A program made the position numbers and the translations under genes. A DNA stretch of 9,819 nucleotides from Promethearchaeota archaeon (lineage in GTDB: Archaea; Asgardarchaeota; Lokiarchaeia; Sigyniarchaeales; SOKP01): the NCBI GenBank assembly GCA_030606095.1, contig JAUWHC010000067.1:1-9819 (forward strand). Direction: 5' to 3'. This document shows positions 1 through 7,642 of the stretch, one piece after another; the stretch's first letter is position 1, and each line of letters opens with the position of its first letter. The notes below the pieces were generated by a model. The model searched no databases. It was not told where the DNA came from and was given only the letters and a program-made list of their open reading frames with translations.

Positions 1-42
1 TTTTAATATTAAAAGAAATTGAAAGAAAGAAGATGAGTAATT

Positions 43-1254
43 ATGACAAGTGAAAATATTAAAGATGAAATTAAGACTAATATGTTTCAAGTCTTAATAA
101 TAAGTATTTCAATGTTCTTAACGATTATATCAGTTTCGTTATTACACACAAATGAATACGAATTTATTTCTCTTCGTTTTGGTATAACGGGAGAAACTGC
201 TTATTTTGACATTGTCCTTTATTTATCATATTTAATTTGGGGAATAATTACTGGTATTTTCGCGGATCGTTTTGGAAAAAGAAAAAAATTTGTTATTATT
301 GGGAGTGTGGGAACAATTATTTTCTTTTTCCTTATGATTGCAACACCCCCTCCTTATTATGGGATTCTATTAATCTTTAGATTTGCACAAGGATGTTTTA
401 CAATTATGTGTTGGCAAATTTTAATGACGTTGATACTGGATATCTCAAATTCTGAAAATAGAGGGAAATGTTTAGGTATTTTAGGTATTTTTTTAGCTTT
501 AGCTATGGGAATGGGTCCAATGTTAGGAGGAATGGTTGCTAACTATGGTGTATTCGTTCCATATTATCTTGCTATAGGAGCTAATGCAATCGTTTTACTA
601 ATTACTTTTTTCATAATAAAAGAGCCATCTTTTCTTAAAAAAAGACCTTTATTTAAAGAGAATATTAAAATTATAAACCGTGCACCCAAATTAATATTAC
701 CTGGAATATTTAATTTTGTAGATCGCCTTCATATGGGATTTATTATTTATATCTTACCATTATATATAGCAAATGTTTTATTCCTTGGAACTACAGAACG
801 AGGAATGGTTATGGGAATTTTTGCCTTACCATTTATTATTTTGCAATATCCCATAGGAAAGTTATCTGATAAATATGGACGATATAAATTTTTAATATGG
901 GGGAGTTTTAGTTATGGAATTATGCTGAGTTTAACAGGTTATTTTGGGTTATTTGGTTTGGGCGCTTTGATAATTTGCTTTATAATATTAGGAATATTTT
1001 CAGGAGTAACTGGACCTCCTTCTGTGGCTTTAGTTGGAGATTATGTCGATGTAGAAGATAGAGCTATGGGAATGGGATTTTTCAATTTTCTTGGTAATTT
1101 AGGTATCACATTAGGTCCCTTAATTGGTTTTATTTTTGTTCCTAATTTTCAAGAATCTCAGTTCGTAATAGCTTTTATAGTAGCAGGAGTGATTGAATTG
1201 ATAACTTTAGGTATTAATCTTTTATTAATTCGAAAATTTCATGGATCTCCTTAA
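43..1254 (+). CDS. MFS family efflux-type transporter, 12 TM
   Basis: This 403-residue protein has the length and hydrophobic pattern of a 12-helix major facilitator superfamily carrier in the cytoplasmic membrane. The signature loop between helices 2 and 3 (motif A) is clear at residues 71-82 (GIFADRFGKRKK). Its half-repeat lies at 272-283 (GKLSDKYGRYKF), as expected for the duplicated six-helix architecture. A glycine/proline-rich stretch at 155-163 (GMGPMLGG) resembles motif C of drug:H+ antiporters, which favours export. The substrate cannot be read from the sequence. The ATG at 43 is the first start in frame and has no strong Shine-Dalgarno, only GATGAG upstream. The ABC exporter pair begins 55 bases downstream, so co-transcription is possible, but a TATA-like stretch in the gap could give that pair its own promoter. 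The family call is secure and the antiport direction is inferred. Confidence 0.9.
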   Translation: MTSENIKDEIKTNMFQVLIISISMFLTIISVSLLHTNEYEFISLRFGITGETAYFDIVLYLSYLIWGIITGIFADRFGKRKKFVIIGSVGTIIFFFLMIATPPPYYGILLIFRFAQGCFTIMCWQILMTLILDISNSENRGKCLGILGIFLALAMGMGPMLGGMVANYGVFVPYYLAIGANAIVLLITFFIIKEPSFLKKRPLFKENIKIINRAPKLILPGIFNFVDRLHMGFIIYILPLYIANVLFLGTTERGMVMGIFALPFIILQYPIGKLSDKYGRYKFLIWGSFSYGIMLSLTGYFGLFGLGALIICFIILGIFSGVTGPPSVALVGDYVDVEDRAMGMGFFNFLGNLGITLGPLIGFIFVPNFQESQFVIAFIVAGVIELITLGINLLLIRKFHGSP

Positions 1255-1258
1255 TTAA

Positions 1259-1271
1259 TATAATATAATAT
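1259..1271 (+). promoter_or_regulatory. Possible TATA box for the ABC exporter operon
   Basis: A TATAATATAATAT stretch lies in the short gap between the MFS gene and the first ABC half-transporter. Archaeal initiation falls about 25 bases downstream, giving a start near 1290 and a leader of about 20 bases. A T7 run at 1276-1282 could alternatively terminate the MFS transcript. AT-rich gaps produce such strings by chance, so confidence is low. Confidence 0.3.
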
Positions 1272-1309
1272 CTTATTTTTTTAAAACTAAAACAAATAAG
1301 TGCATTTAA

Positions 1310-3085
1310 ATGGAAAAAAAAACAAATATATTTTCTTTAGGAAAAGCATCAAGATTTTGGATTCTAACTACAATTCTTGCCAGCTTACTTATTATTATTA
1401 CTAATATTGTAATTATTGATCGCATAGCAAATATTATCAATTTATTATACTTGAATTCATTAATTATTGAAAAGCTTGTTCTTTTCTTAATAATAATTTC
1501 AATTGCGATGGTTTCTCGTCTATTTTTATCGTGGTTAATTAATTTTGCCAGATTTAAAACTTCTTCTCAAATAAAATTAGAAGTCAGAAATAAAATTTAC
1601 TCTAAAATTTTAGAAATTGAATTAAGATATAAAGAGATAAAAAGTACTGGAGCATTAACAACTACTACATTGGATGGTGTCGAAAATCTTGAATCATTTT
1701 TTGGTTTCTTTATTCCCCAAATCTTTGTAGCGATATTAGCACCAATAGGTCTTTATTTTTATGTTAGCATTTTTAATCCAGGAATCGCGCTAACTCTTAT
1801 TTTTTTAATTCCTTTTATACCAATAAGTATTGGAATAGTACAAATGTGGGTACAACGAGTTGCAAAAGTCCACTGGGAAACTTTTGAAGATTTAAACTCA
1901 TTTTTTTTAGATTCATTACAAGGACTCACCATTTTAAAAATGTTTGGACAAATTAAACGACGCAAAAAGGAAATAGCTGATATTAGTGGGGAATTTAGAG
2001 ATAATACTATGAAACTTCTCTATGCTAATCTTACTTCTATATTAATTATGGACCTAATATCGATGATAGGAACTGCTTTGGGCATCTCTTTAGCAATTAC
2101 ATACTTTTTTTCAAACGAGTTAACTTTAACAGGAGCTATTATCATCTTACTTATTTCTTATGAGTTTTTCCGACCTTTGAGGATTTTAGGCTCCTATTTT
2201 CATACAGCTGTGAATGGCATCTCTTCGGGTAAATCCATCCTTAAAATACTAAATCAAAAATCACATCATTTAAGAACTGAATATTCACAAAAATTAGATG
2301 TTCTGGATAATGTTGATATTGAATTTAAAGATGTAAGTTTCTCATATTCACCTGATAGTCCAAAAATTTTAAATAATCTTAATTTTAAATTAGAAGCCGG
2401 TAAAATAACAGCAATAGTAGGACAGAGTGGCGCGGGCAAAACTACTATAGCCAATTTAATTGCTCGTTTTTACGATCCTGTTAATGGAGATGTTTATATA
2501 GGCGGCTTTAATTTAAAAAATTGTAATCCAAACGAAATACGAAAAAATATTTCTATGGTTTCCCAACAGACTTATTTATTCCATGGTAGTATTCGAGATA
2601 ACCTTTTAATGGCAAAACCCGAAGCTACTGAGGAAGAATTATTAGAAGTATGCGAAAAAGCCGGTATTTCTGAGTTTATATCTTCTCTTCCAAGAAAATT
2701 AGATACTTCTTTAGCTGAAAGGGCTAAAAATATTTCTGGGGGTCAAATACAAAGGATTGCTCTTGCGCGAGCTATTCTTAAAAATACTCCAATATTAATT
2801 TTAGATGAAGCTACTTCAAATATCGACTCTGAAAATGAGAAAATAATACAAAGAACCTTAGAAAAAATAGCCAAATCAAAAACTACCCTAATTATAGCCC
2901 ATCGTTTAAGCATTGTACGAGATGCCGATAAAATTCTAGTACTGGATAATAATAGAATCGTTGAAAAAGGTAGTCATCAAGAATTAATAGCAAAAAAAGA
3001 ATTATACAGAGAATTAGTGAAAGATCAAATGCGTTATGAAACACCAGAAATCCAAATGAGGTATAACATTGATGAACTCTCTTGA
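1310..3085 (+). CDS. ABC exporter half-transporter, CydD-like (fused TMD-NBD)
   Basis: This 591-residue type IV (ABCB-like) half-transporter has six membrane helices in residues ~15-300 and a nucleotide-binding domain at ~335-575. The ATPase motifs are complete: Walker A GQSGAGKTT (371-379), Q-loop Q419/Q420, signature ISGGQ (475-479), Walker B ILILDEA with catalytic Glu500, and H-loop His531. The membrane-domain segment 112-147 (a G-LTTT-DGVENLESFF pattern followed by PQ-F-A-LAP) resembles CydD, the partner of CydC in the cysteine/glutathione exporter needed for cytochrome bd assembly. The gene overlaps the second half-transporter by 14 bases, so the two are almost certainly translated together as a heterodimer. 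No cytochrome bd genes lie in the window, so thiol export is only a hypothesis. A lipid, peptide or drug exporter is the main alternative. The ATG has no visible Shine-Dalgarno. Confidence 0.88.
   Translation: MEKKTNIFSLGKASRFWILTTILASLLIIITNIVIIDRIANIINLLYLNSLIIEKLVLFLIIISIAMVSRLFLSWLINFARFKTSSQIKLEVRNKIYSKILEIELRYKEIKSTGALTTTTLDGVENLESFFGFFIPQIFVAILAPIGLYFYVSIFNPGIALTLIFLIPFIPISIGIVQMWVQRVAKVHWETFEDLNSFFLDSLQGLTILKMFGQIKRRKKEIADISGEFRDNTMKLLYANLTSILIMDLISMIGTALGISLAITYFFSNELTLTGAIIILLISYEFFRPLRILGSYFHTAVNGISSGKSILKILNQKSHHLRTEYSQKLDVLDNVDIEFKDVSFSYSPDSPKILNNLNFKLEAGKITAIVGQSGAGKTTIANLIARFYDPVNGDVYIGGFNLKNCNPNEIRKNISMVSQQTYLFHGSIRDNLLMAKPEATEEELLEVCEKAGISEFISSLPRKLDTSLAERAKNISGGQIQRIALARAILKNTPILILDEATSNIDSENEKIIQRTLEKIAKSKTTLIIAHRLSIVRDADKILVLDNNRIVEKGSHQELIAKKELYRELVKDQMRYETPEIQMRYNIDELS
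3058..3062 (+). promoter_or_regulatory. Ribosome binding site deciding start of second ABC subunit
   Basis: GAGGT lies inside the end of the upstream ABC gene. It is 9 bases before an ATG at 3072 and 6 bases before an in-frame TTG at 3069. The ATG is preferred on codon type. The two starts differ by one residue. Confidence 0.55.
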
Positions 3086-4847
3086 GAATAAAAAACATAT
3101 ATCTCGCTTTAAATTAATGATCCGACTTCTTCGGATGGTTAAAAATCATAAGTGGTTAATGCTTCAAGCAATTTTTTATGGAATTTTGAACCATTTAACT
3201 AACATATTGTTAATTGTTTATGGAGCATGGTTAATTACTGGATTTTTTTTACTTCCGTCATATTTTCCCTCTATTTTTGAGTTAATATTACTTTTTATAT
3301 TGGCTATAATAAAAGCTGTAAGTGCTTATATGGAACAAATTAAAAATCACGATGTGGCTTTCCGATTGCTTGCCGATTTAAGAGTGAAATTTTTTGAAAA
3401 ATTAGAACCTCTAACCCCTGGTAATCTCATAAGAAAGCGAAGTGGTGATCTTATTTCCACTATTGGAGGGGATATTGAGATGATTGAAGTTTTTTTTGCT
3501 CATACAATTTCTCCAATTGTAATAGCTGGAAGTATCAGTCTTTTTATGTTAAGCTTTCTTGGATTCTGGTGGATGTTACTTCCATTTTTTATTTTTCCAT
3601 TCTATTTTATATTAGGAGTGATAATTCCTATTATTTGGGAGCGATTTATTAGGAAAAATGGTAAAGATATTCGCAATACTCTTGGGTTAACAAATGCTCA
3701 TTTAATTGATTCTTTACAAGGTATAAAAACTATCTTATTATTTAACCAAGGCAAAAGTAGATTACAGCAGATCGTTGATAATGGGTTATTACTAAATAAG
3801 GTTAAACGAAAGAGTTCTACCAATGCAGGTCTTTTAATTGGAATTATCAATTTAGTCGTATTTACAGCTGACATTGTTATTATCATTGTTGCAATTCAGG
3901 GTTTTGCTATAAACATTTTAGATCTCCGTGGCGTTATTATAGTAATTGTAGCTACTATTAGCTCATTTGGTCCTCTTTCTGCTATTAGTTCCATCTCTCA
4001 TCATTTAACTCAAACATTTGCAGCAGCAGAAAGATTATTCAATATAATTGATGAGAAACCTGTAGTCGCTGATTCACCTGATTGCTCTTCTGAAACTCCA
4101 GAAAGTTTTGACATTACCTTCAAAAATCTATCATTTAATTATTCTCCAGAAGAACCACTAATTTTAAATGATTTCAATCTTAAAATCCCTCAAGGAAGTA
4201 AGATTGCTCTTATTGGCGAAAGTGGCTCCGGTAAAACCACTATTCTGCGCTTACTACTTAGATTTTGGGACTTTGAATCTGGAGAAATCTTTATTGGAAC
4301 AAAAGATCTTAAAAAGATGTATCAAAAAAATATTCACGAGATAATAGCTATAGTAGAGCAAGATTCTTTCCTTTTTGACTTAAGTATTAAGGATAATATA
4401 GCAATGGGAAATTATAACGCAAATATGGAAGATATCATAAAATGTGCGAAGATGGCAAATATTCATGAGTTTATTATGTCTTTATCAGAGGGATATGACA
4501 CTCAAATCCGCGAATTAGGTGATAGGCTTTCGAGTGGAGAAAAGCAACGTATTGCAATTAGCAGAGCATTGATAAAAAATGCGCCAATTCTGCTTTTAGA
4601 CGAACCAACTTCTAACCTTGACACCTTAAATGAAAATGCTCTTCAAAAAACCCTTAACACTATAATTCAAGATAAAACAGTTATTATAGTCGCACACCGA
4701 TCATCTATGATAGCGAATGTTGATAAAATATTTCTCTTAAAAGATGGAAAATGCTGTGAAATTGGGAACTGGGATAATTTTGTTGTCAATGGTAAATACA
4801 ATCCCGAAAAAGTTAGTTTAGCAAGTTTTACTGATAATAATGTGTAA
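3072..4847 (+). CDS. ABC exporter half-transporter, CydC-like (fused TMD-NBD)
   Basis: This is the second half of the heterodimeric exporter, about 591 residues from the ATG at 3072 (a TTG at 3069 would add one). Numbering below includes that extra residue. Six membrane helices fill ~25-310 and the ATPase domain covers ~345-575. Motifs: Walker A GESGSGKTT (383-391), Q-loop Gln431, Walker B ILLLDE with Glu512, and H-loop His543. The signature is LSSGE (488-492) instead of LSGGQ, so one composite ATP site may be weaker. Unlike many heterodimeric exporters, however, neither subunit has lost its catalytic glutamate. The region 124-150 (RSGDLIST, GGDIEMIE, then SP) matches the CydC-style pattern after the second helix. 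A YgbA-family gene follows 26 bases downstream, implying one operon. The exported compound is not identifiable from sequence. Confidence 0.87.
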   Translation: MNSLENKKHISRFKLMIRLLRMVKNHKWLMLQAIFYGILNHLTNILLIVYGAWLITGFFLLPSYFPSIFELILLFILAIIKAVSAYMEQIKNHDVAFRLLADLRVKFFEKLEPLTPGNLIRKRSGDLISTIGGDIEMIEVFFAHTISPIVIAGSISLFMLSFLGFWWMLLPFFIFPFYFILGVIIPIIWERFIRKNGKDIRNTLGLTNAHLIDSLQGIKTILLFNQGKSRLQQIVDNGLLLNKVKRKSSTNAGLLIGIINLVVFTADIVIIIVAIQGFAINILDLRGVIIVIVATISSFGPLSAISSISHHLTQTFAAAERLFNIIDEKPVVADSPDCSSETPESFDITFKNLSFNYSPEEPLILNDFNLKIPQGSKIALIGESGSGKTTILRLLLRFWDFESGEIFIGTKDLKKMYQKNIHEIIAIVEQDSFLFDLSIKDNIAMGNYNANMEDIIKCAKMANIHEFIMSLSEGYDTQIRELGDRLSSGEKQRIAISRALIKNAPILLLDEPTSNLDTLNENALQKTLNTIIQDKTVIIVAHRSSMIANVDKIFLLKDGKCCEIGNWDNFVVNGKYNPEKVSLASFTDNNV

Positions 4848-4873
4848 AAATAATCCCTTAAATTGAAATAAAA

Positions 4874-5230
4874 ATGAATAAATTAAATAACGGATTAAAA
4901 AAGGAAAAAAAGACAATAGAAATAATGATTAAAAAATATTGTCAACGCTTTCATAATACTGAAAGTGAATTATGTAACAATTGCTCTGTATTGTTAAAAT
5001 ACGCAAATAACCGTTTAGATAATTGTTATTATCTGAAAAAATTTGGTACAAAACCAATTTGTTCTAAATGTCCTATTCATTGTTATAAACCAGATATGAG
5101 AAAAAAAATCAGAAAAGTAATGAGATATATGGGACCAAGAATGATGTTCTCTCATCCAGTCATGGGATTAGGTCATCTCTTTCACAGATTTCGGAAAATG
5201 AATAAAACTCCGAAAAAAATAGCGTCTTAA
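4874..5230 (+). CDS. ygbA: YgbA-family protein (nitrous oxide-stimulated promoter family)
   Basis: This 118-residue soluble, basic protein has seven cysteines (23, 34, 37, 51, 63, 66, 70). Their spacing fits the YgbA_NO family (Pfam PF11756): LC-NC (34-37), YANNRLDNC (43-51), C-KCP-HCY (63-71), MR-KI-KVMR-MGPRM (75-90) and a final HP-GLGH (94-101). The cysteine pairs suggest that a metal or Fe-S site is bound, which is an inference. In enterobacteria ygbA belongs to the NsrR regulon and is induced by nitric oxide. A role in tolerance to nitrosative stress is the reasonable family-level statement, and the biochemical activity remains unclear. It sits 26 bases after the ABC exporter pair and 51 bases before a small membrane protein, on the same strand. 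No Shine-Dalgarno is evident. The family assignment comes from motif recall without a profile search. Confidence 0.85.
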   Translation: MNKLNNGLKKEKKTIEIMIKKYCQRFHNTESELCNNCSVLLKYANNRLDNCYYLKKFGTKPICSKCPIHCYKPDMRKKIRKVMRYMGPRMMFSHPVMGLGHLFHRFRKMNKTPKKIAS

Positions 5231-5269
5231 AATGATCTATTTCAATTTTTATAAATAATGATTTTAAAA

Positions 5270-5276
5270 GGAGGTG
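5270..5276 (+). promoter_or_regulatory. Strong Shine-Dalgarno (GGAGGTG)
   Basis: GGAGGTG, 5 bases before the ATG at 5282, is the strongest ribosome site in the window. It lies inside the longer reading frame that begins at 5258, so it argues that translation starts at 5282. Confidence 0.85.
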
Positions 5277-5281
5277 AAAAA

Positions 5282-5677
5282 ATGAAAGAAAATGATTCGA
5301 AATATCCATCTATTTATATTCAAGCCGTTATAGCAGCATTATTAGTCAATCTTGTCCATAAATTTGTACGCGAAATACCCGGTTCTATAAGTCAAATGGG
5401 AACGCAAGGAGCTGTTGGAGGCGTTGTTACCATTATCACTGCCGTAATTATAGCAATTAGCATTCTGCTTCTATTGCTTAAAAGAAAGGAGGGAGTAATT
5501 CTCGGTATAATTCCCGCTATTTGGGCAATGGTACAATGGATTATATACCATGTAATATGGGGTTATCCCGATATAAATGGAATTTGGTGGTATCCGATTT
5601 TTCCAGTTGTTCAAGGACTATTAATTATCTACTTTTCATTATTAGCATGGCGCAACGAAGCAAGCTTTAATAAATAA
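5282..5677 (+). CDS. Small four-helix membrane protein of unknown function
   Basis: I do not recognise a family. The start at 5282 is chosen over an in-frame ATG at 5258 because a strong GGAGGTG lies just before it, giving 131 residues. Hydrophobic segments near 10-27, 46-66, 70-92 and 105-123 predict four membrane helices. A lysine/arginine-rich turn (KRKE, 67-70) lies between helices 2 and 3, placing that loop on the cytoplasmic side. A Trp/Tyr-rich loop (roughly 83-104, with WGYPDINGIWWYP) joins helices 3 and 4, typical of residues at the outer membrane interface. It is the last gene of the + strand run after the ABC pair and YgbA, and a poly-T terminator follows. An accessory subunit of the transporter is possible but unsupported. 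Confidence 0.75.
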   Translation: MKENDSKYPSIYIQAVIAALLVNLVHKFVREIPGSISQMGTQGAVGGVVTIITAVIIAISILLLLLKRKEGVILGIIPAIWAMVQWIIYHVIWGYPDINGIWWYPIFPVVQGLLIIYFSLLAWRNEASFNK

Positions 5678-5716
5678 GTATAAGATTAATAATTACATAA
5701 AAAATCCTAAAAACCT

Positions 5717-5734
5717 AAAAAATCATTTTTTTTT
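5717..5734 (+). terminator. A6-TCA-T9 terminator after the ABC/YgbA operon
   Basis: A run of six A, three bases and nine T lies about 40 bases after the stop codon. The A and T tracts can pair, and a T9 tract alone is adequate for archaeal termination. A second T-rich stretch follows at about 5736-5748. Confidence 0.5.
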
Positions 5735-5945
5735 ATTTTAACTTTTCCTCTAATCCTAAGCTAGTAATCTCCCAAAATAAATGTGACATTAATAAAAATA
5801 TTAAGAATAAATAATTTCAAATGTATTTGTTTAATTATTATACCTATATATAGAACGATAAATAGGACTTTTGATAAGGCTAATGTTTTAATTTTTCACA
5901 TACGCTCTCATATTAGAAATAAAAAGAATTGGCGCTTAAAATTAT
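5735..5945. other. Non-coding gap before the radical SAM gene
   Basis: No convincing gene is present. A 62-codon GTG-initiated frame across 5783-5971 overlaps the radical SAM start and has no ribosome site or domain signal, so I treat it as chance. A short inverted repeat, CAAAT-GT-ATTTG, lies at 5818-5829, and a TATA-like string lies at 5845-5852. Confidence 0.6.
5845..5852 (+). promoter_or_regulatory. Possible TATA box for the radical SAM gene
   Basis: TATATATA at this position would place initiation near 5875 and leave a leader of about 70 bases before the ATG at 5946. It is the best TATA match in the gap, though the region is AT-rich throughout. Confidence 0.35.
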
Positions 5946-6761
5946 ATGAAAATAAATTTTCGAGAAACTAAAAACATCTTTACAAAAAGCAATATTCCGG
6001 GAATTGATTTTGTTATAAATCCTTATATTGGCTGTCAGCATGGTTGTATTTATTGCTATGCAGAATTCATGATTAGGTTTACAAATCATAAGGGAGAAAA
6101 ATGGGGACAATTTCTAGACATTAAAACATTTGATTTAAGTAAAATCAAACCTCAAAAGTATACTGGAAAAAAAATCTTACTTAGTTCCGTTACAGACCCC
6201 TATATTCCTTTAGAATTAAAGTATCGAAATACTCGGAAAATTCTAGAAAAACTTGTCGGAAGTGGAGCAGAAATCTCTATTCTCACTAAATCAAAATTTG
6301 TTGAAAGAGATATTGATCTGTTTAAAAAGTTTGAGAATATCGAAGTTGGAATCTCAATTAGTACATTGAATGAGGAATTTGCTAAAATTGTTGAACAAGG
6401 GGCATCAAGACCAAATGAAAGAATAGACGCTATTAAAAAATTACATAATAATAAAATTAAGACTTATATTTTTATTTCCCCTCTATTTCCTGAAATAACT
6501 GATTTTCGCGAAATTATTCAAAAATCGAAAAATTTTACAGATTATTACTTATTCGAAAATCTTAATTTTCGACCACATAACATTCCTCGTATTTTAGAAG
6601 TAATTAAAAAGTTTTATCCTAAACTCTTGCCCTTATATCAAGAATTAAGAAGAGATCGTTCAAGATGGAATTTAATAGAAAATGGCATCAAGAACTACTG
6701 TGAGAATAATAATCTTAATTTTCGCATTGAATTTCATCATGGAGGATTTTCAAAATCTTAA
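5946..6761 (+). CDS. SPL-like radical SAM protein (COG1533 family)
   Basis: This 271-residue cytoplasmic enzyme carries the radical SAM cluster motif at residues 29-39 (GCQHGCIYCYA). Cys30, Cys34 and Cys37 are placed as CX3CX2C to hold a [4Fe-4S] cluster and cleave S-adenosylmethionine. The second family landmark is SVTDPYIPLE (81-90), followed by ILTKS (112-116) and a conserved HHGG near the C-terminus (264-267). These features match the SplB-like/Rv2578c group and not true spore photoproduct lyase. The only cysteine outside the cluster is Cys252, so the catalytic cysteine of spore photoproduct lyase is not in its usual place. The length is typical of the short members of the group. The substrate is unknown. 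It stands alone between two transporter loci and has no Shine-Dalgarno before its ATG. Confidence 0.88.
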   Translation: MKINFRETKNIFTKSNIPGIDFVINPYIGCQHGCIYCYAEFMIRFTNHKGEKWGQFLDIKTFDLSKIKPQKYTGKKILLSSVTDPYIPLELKYRNTRKILEKLVGSGAEISILTKSKFVERDIDLFKKFENIEVGISISTLNEEFAKIVEQGASRPNERIDAIKKLHNNKIKTYIFISPLFPEITDFREIIQKSKNFTDYYLFENLNFRPHNIPRILEVIKKFYPKLLPLYQELRRDRSRWNLIENGIKNYCENNNLNFRIEFHHGGFSKS

Positions 6762-6797
6762 CATATAGAGATTTAATACAAATCGCTGTTTAAACTT

Positions 6798-6819
6798 AAA
6801 AAAAAAATTGTTTATTTTT
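6798..6819. terminator. Convergent terminator region (A10 / T-rich)
   Basis: The gap between the converging radical SAM and permease genes has A10 at 6798-6807, which reads as T10 for the - strand operon. A T-rich stretch at 6808-6819 serves the + strand. A GTTTAAAC palindrome lies at 6788-6795. The arrangement suits termination from both sides. Confidence 0.5.
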
Positions 6820-6835
6820 AAAATGTTTTAAATAT

Positions 6836-7642
6836 TTATCCCCGAAATCTCTTTTCTAGAGTTTTTTTATGTAAGGCAAAGGATAATAATAAGAACCCAA
6901 AACCAAGAATTCCTAATACTCCAAAATCTAAGAGTAATCCATAAATTCCAAAAGCACTTGCATCTCCTAATCCTACATTTATAATGTCTACGAAATATGT
7001 TAGTGGAGAAATAACACCGATAGGCGAATTACTAATTGGCATAAAGAGAGGAGTAATAAATATAAGGGGAAATTTAACAAGAACGGTCAAAACCATAGTG
7101 CTTGAAGGAGTATCTGAAGGCGGTACAGAAAGAATAAGACTAAAACTAGCAAAACATAACGCACCTACAATCATTCCACCAATAATGACTATAAAATTCA
7201 TTGATGGGAGTAAAGATAAAAAAACAGCTCCTAAAATAAGAGGTATTAAAGAAAATAATGCGCTATAAATAAACGACCCCCAAATACTACCCATCAATAT
7301 TGTTTTAATGGAAATTGGGCAAGTAATTAACCTTTCTAGCGTTTTGCGTCCAGTCTCCCAAGGTAGCACGATTGGTCCTATTGAGGTTGATGTTAGAAAC
7401 AGTACCATCGTTATTAAACCAGAGATTAAATAAACTTCTTGAATCGCTCTCTCGATAGTAAACGCAATGAAAAGAATAACTGGGAAAATTATACCTTGAA
7501 TTAAAACAGGAGGTTTATTATAATAAATTTTCAAATCTTTCTTTGCTATTGTAAAGGATCTTTTCAATTGGATTATGAAATTAGAAAATTTATTTTTTTT
7601 TAAAACTGAAATCTGTTTACTAATTTGAAACACCTCTTTCAA
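6836..7642 (-). CDS. ABC-2 type transporter permease
   Basis: This 268-residue permease is the membrane partner of the ATPase encoded just upstream on the same strand. Hydrophobic segments near 46-66, 72-94, 113-143, 150-172, 186-201 and 232-257 give the six-helix fold of ABC-2 permeases. The loop WETGRKTLERLITCPIS (95-111) corresponds to the family's conserved ERE-GTLERL-ATP coupling segment, which contacts the ATPase. Such pairs export drugs, lipids, ions or peptides, and the substrate cannot be told. The frame overlaps the ATPase gene by 23 bases, indicating translational coupling. The start is uncertain: the first codon is TTG at 7642 with no ribosome site before it, while AGAGGTG at 7631-7637 lies 6 bases ahead of an ATT at 7622-7624, which would be a rare start codon. 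Confidence 0.87.
   Translation of the reverse strand: MKEVFQISKQISVLKKNKFSNFIIQLKRSFTIAKKDLKIYYNKPPVLIQGIIFPVILFIAFTIERAIQEVYLISGLITMVLFLTSTSIGPIVLPWETGRKTLERLITCPISIKTILMGSIWGSFIYSALFSLIPLILGAVFLSLLPSMNFIVIIGGMIVGALCFASFSLILSVPPSDTPSSTMVLTVLVKFPLIFITPLFMPISNSPIGVISPLTYFVDIINVGLGDASAFGIYGLLLDFGVLGILGFGFLLLSFALHKKTLEKRFRG

Noticed and set aside
477..498. Tandem TTAGGTATT repeat inside the MFS gene
   Set aside because: It encodes LGILGIF in a membrane helix, so ordinary codon repetition explains it.
1759..1965. 68-codon frame on the - strand
   Set aside because: It is antisense to the first ABC half-transporter, which has clear domain motifs. It has no family signal.
2266..2454. 62-codon frame on the - strand
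   Set aside because: It is antisense to the Walker A region of the ABC gene and is a shadow of its codon pattern.
2892..3098. 68-codon frame on the - strand
   Set aside because: It is antisense across the ABC1/ABC2 overlap, with no ribosome site or motif.
3698..3886. 62-codon frame on the - strand
   Set aside because: It is antisense to the second ABC half-transporter.
5783..5971. 62-codon frame on the + strand
   Set aside because: It starts at GTG without a ribosome site, overlaps the radical SAM start, and has a composition typical of translated AT-rich spacer.
5913..6110. 65-codon frame on the - strand
   Set aside because: It is antisense to the radical SAM cluster motif.
6984..7268. 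94-codon frame on the + strand
   Set aside because: It is antisense to the ABC-2 permease. Its low-complexity sequence mirrors the membrane helices of the real gene.
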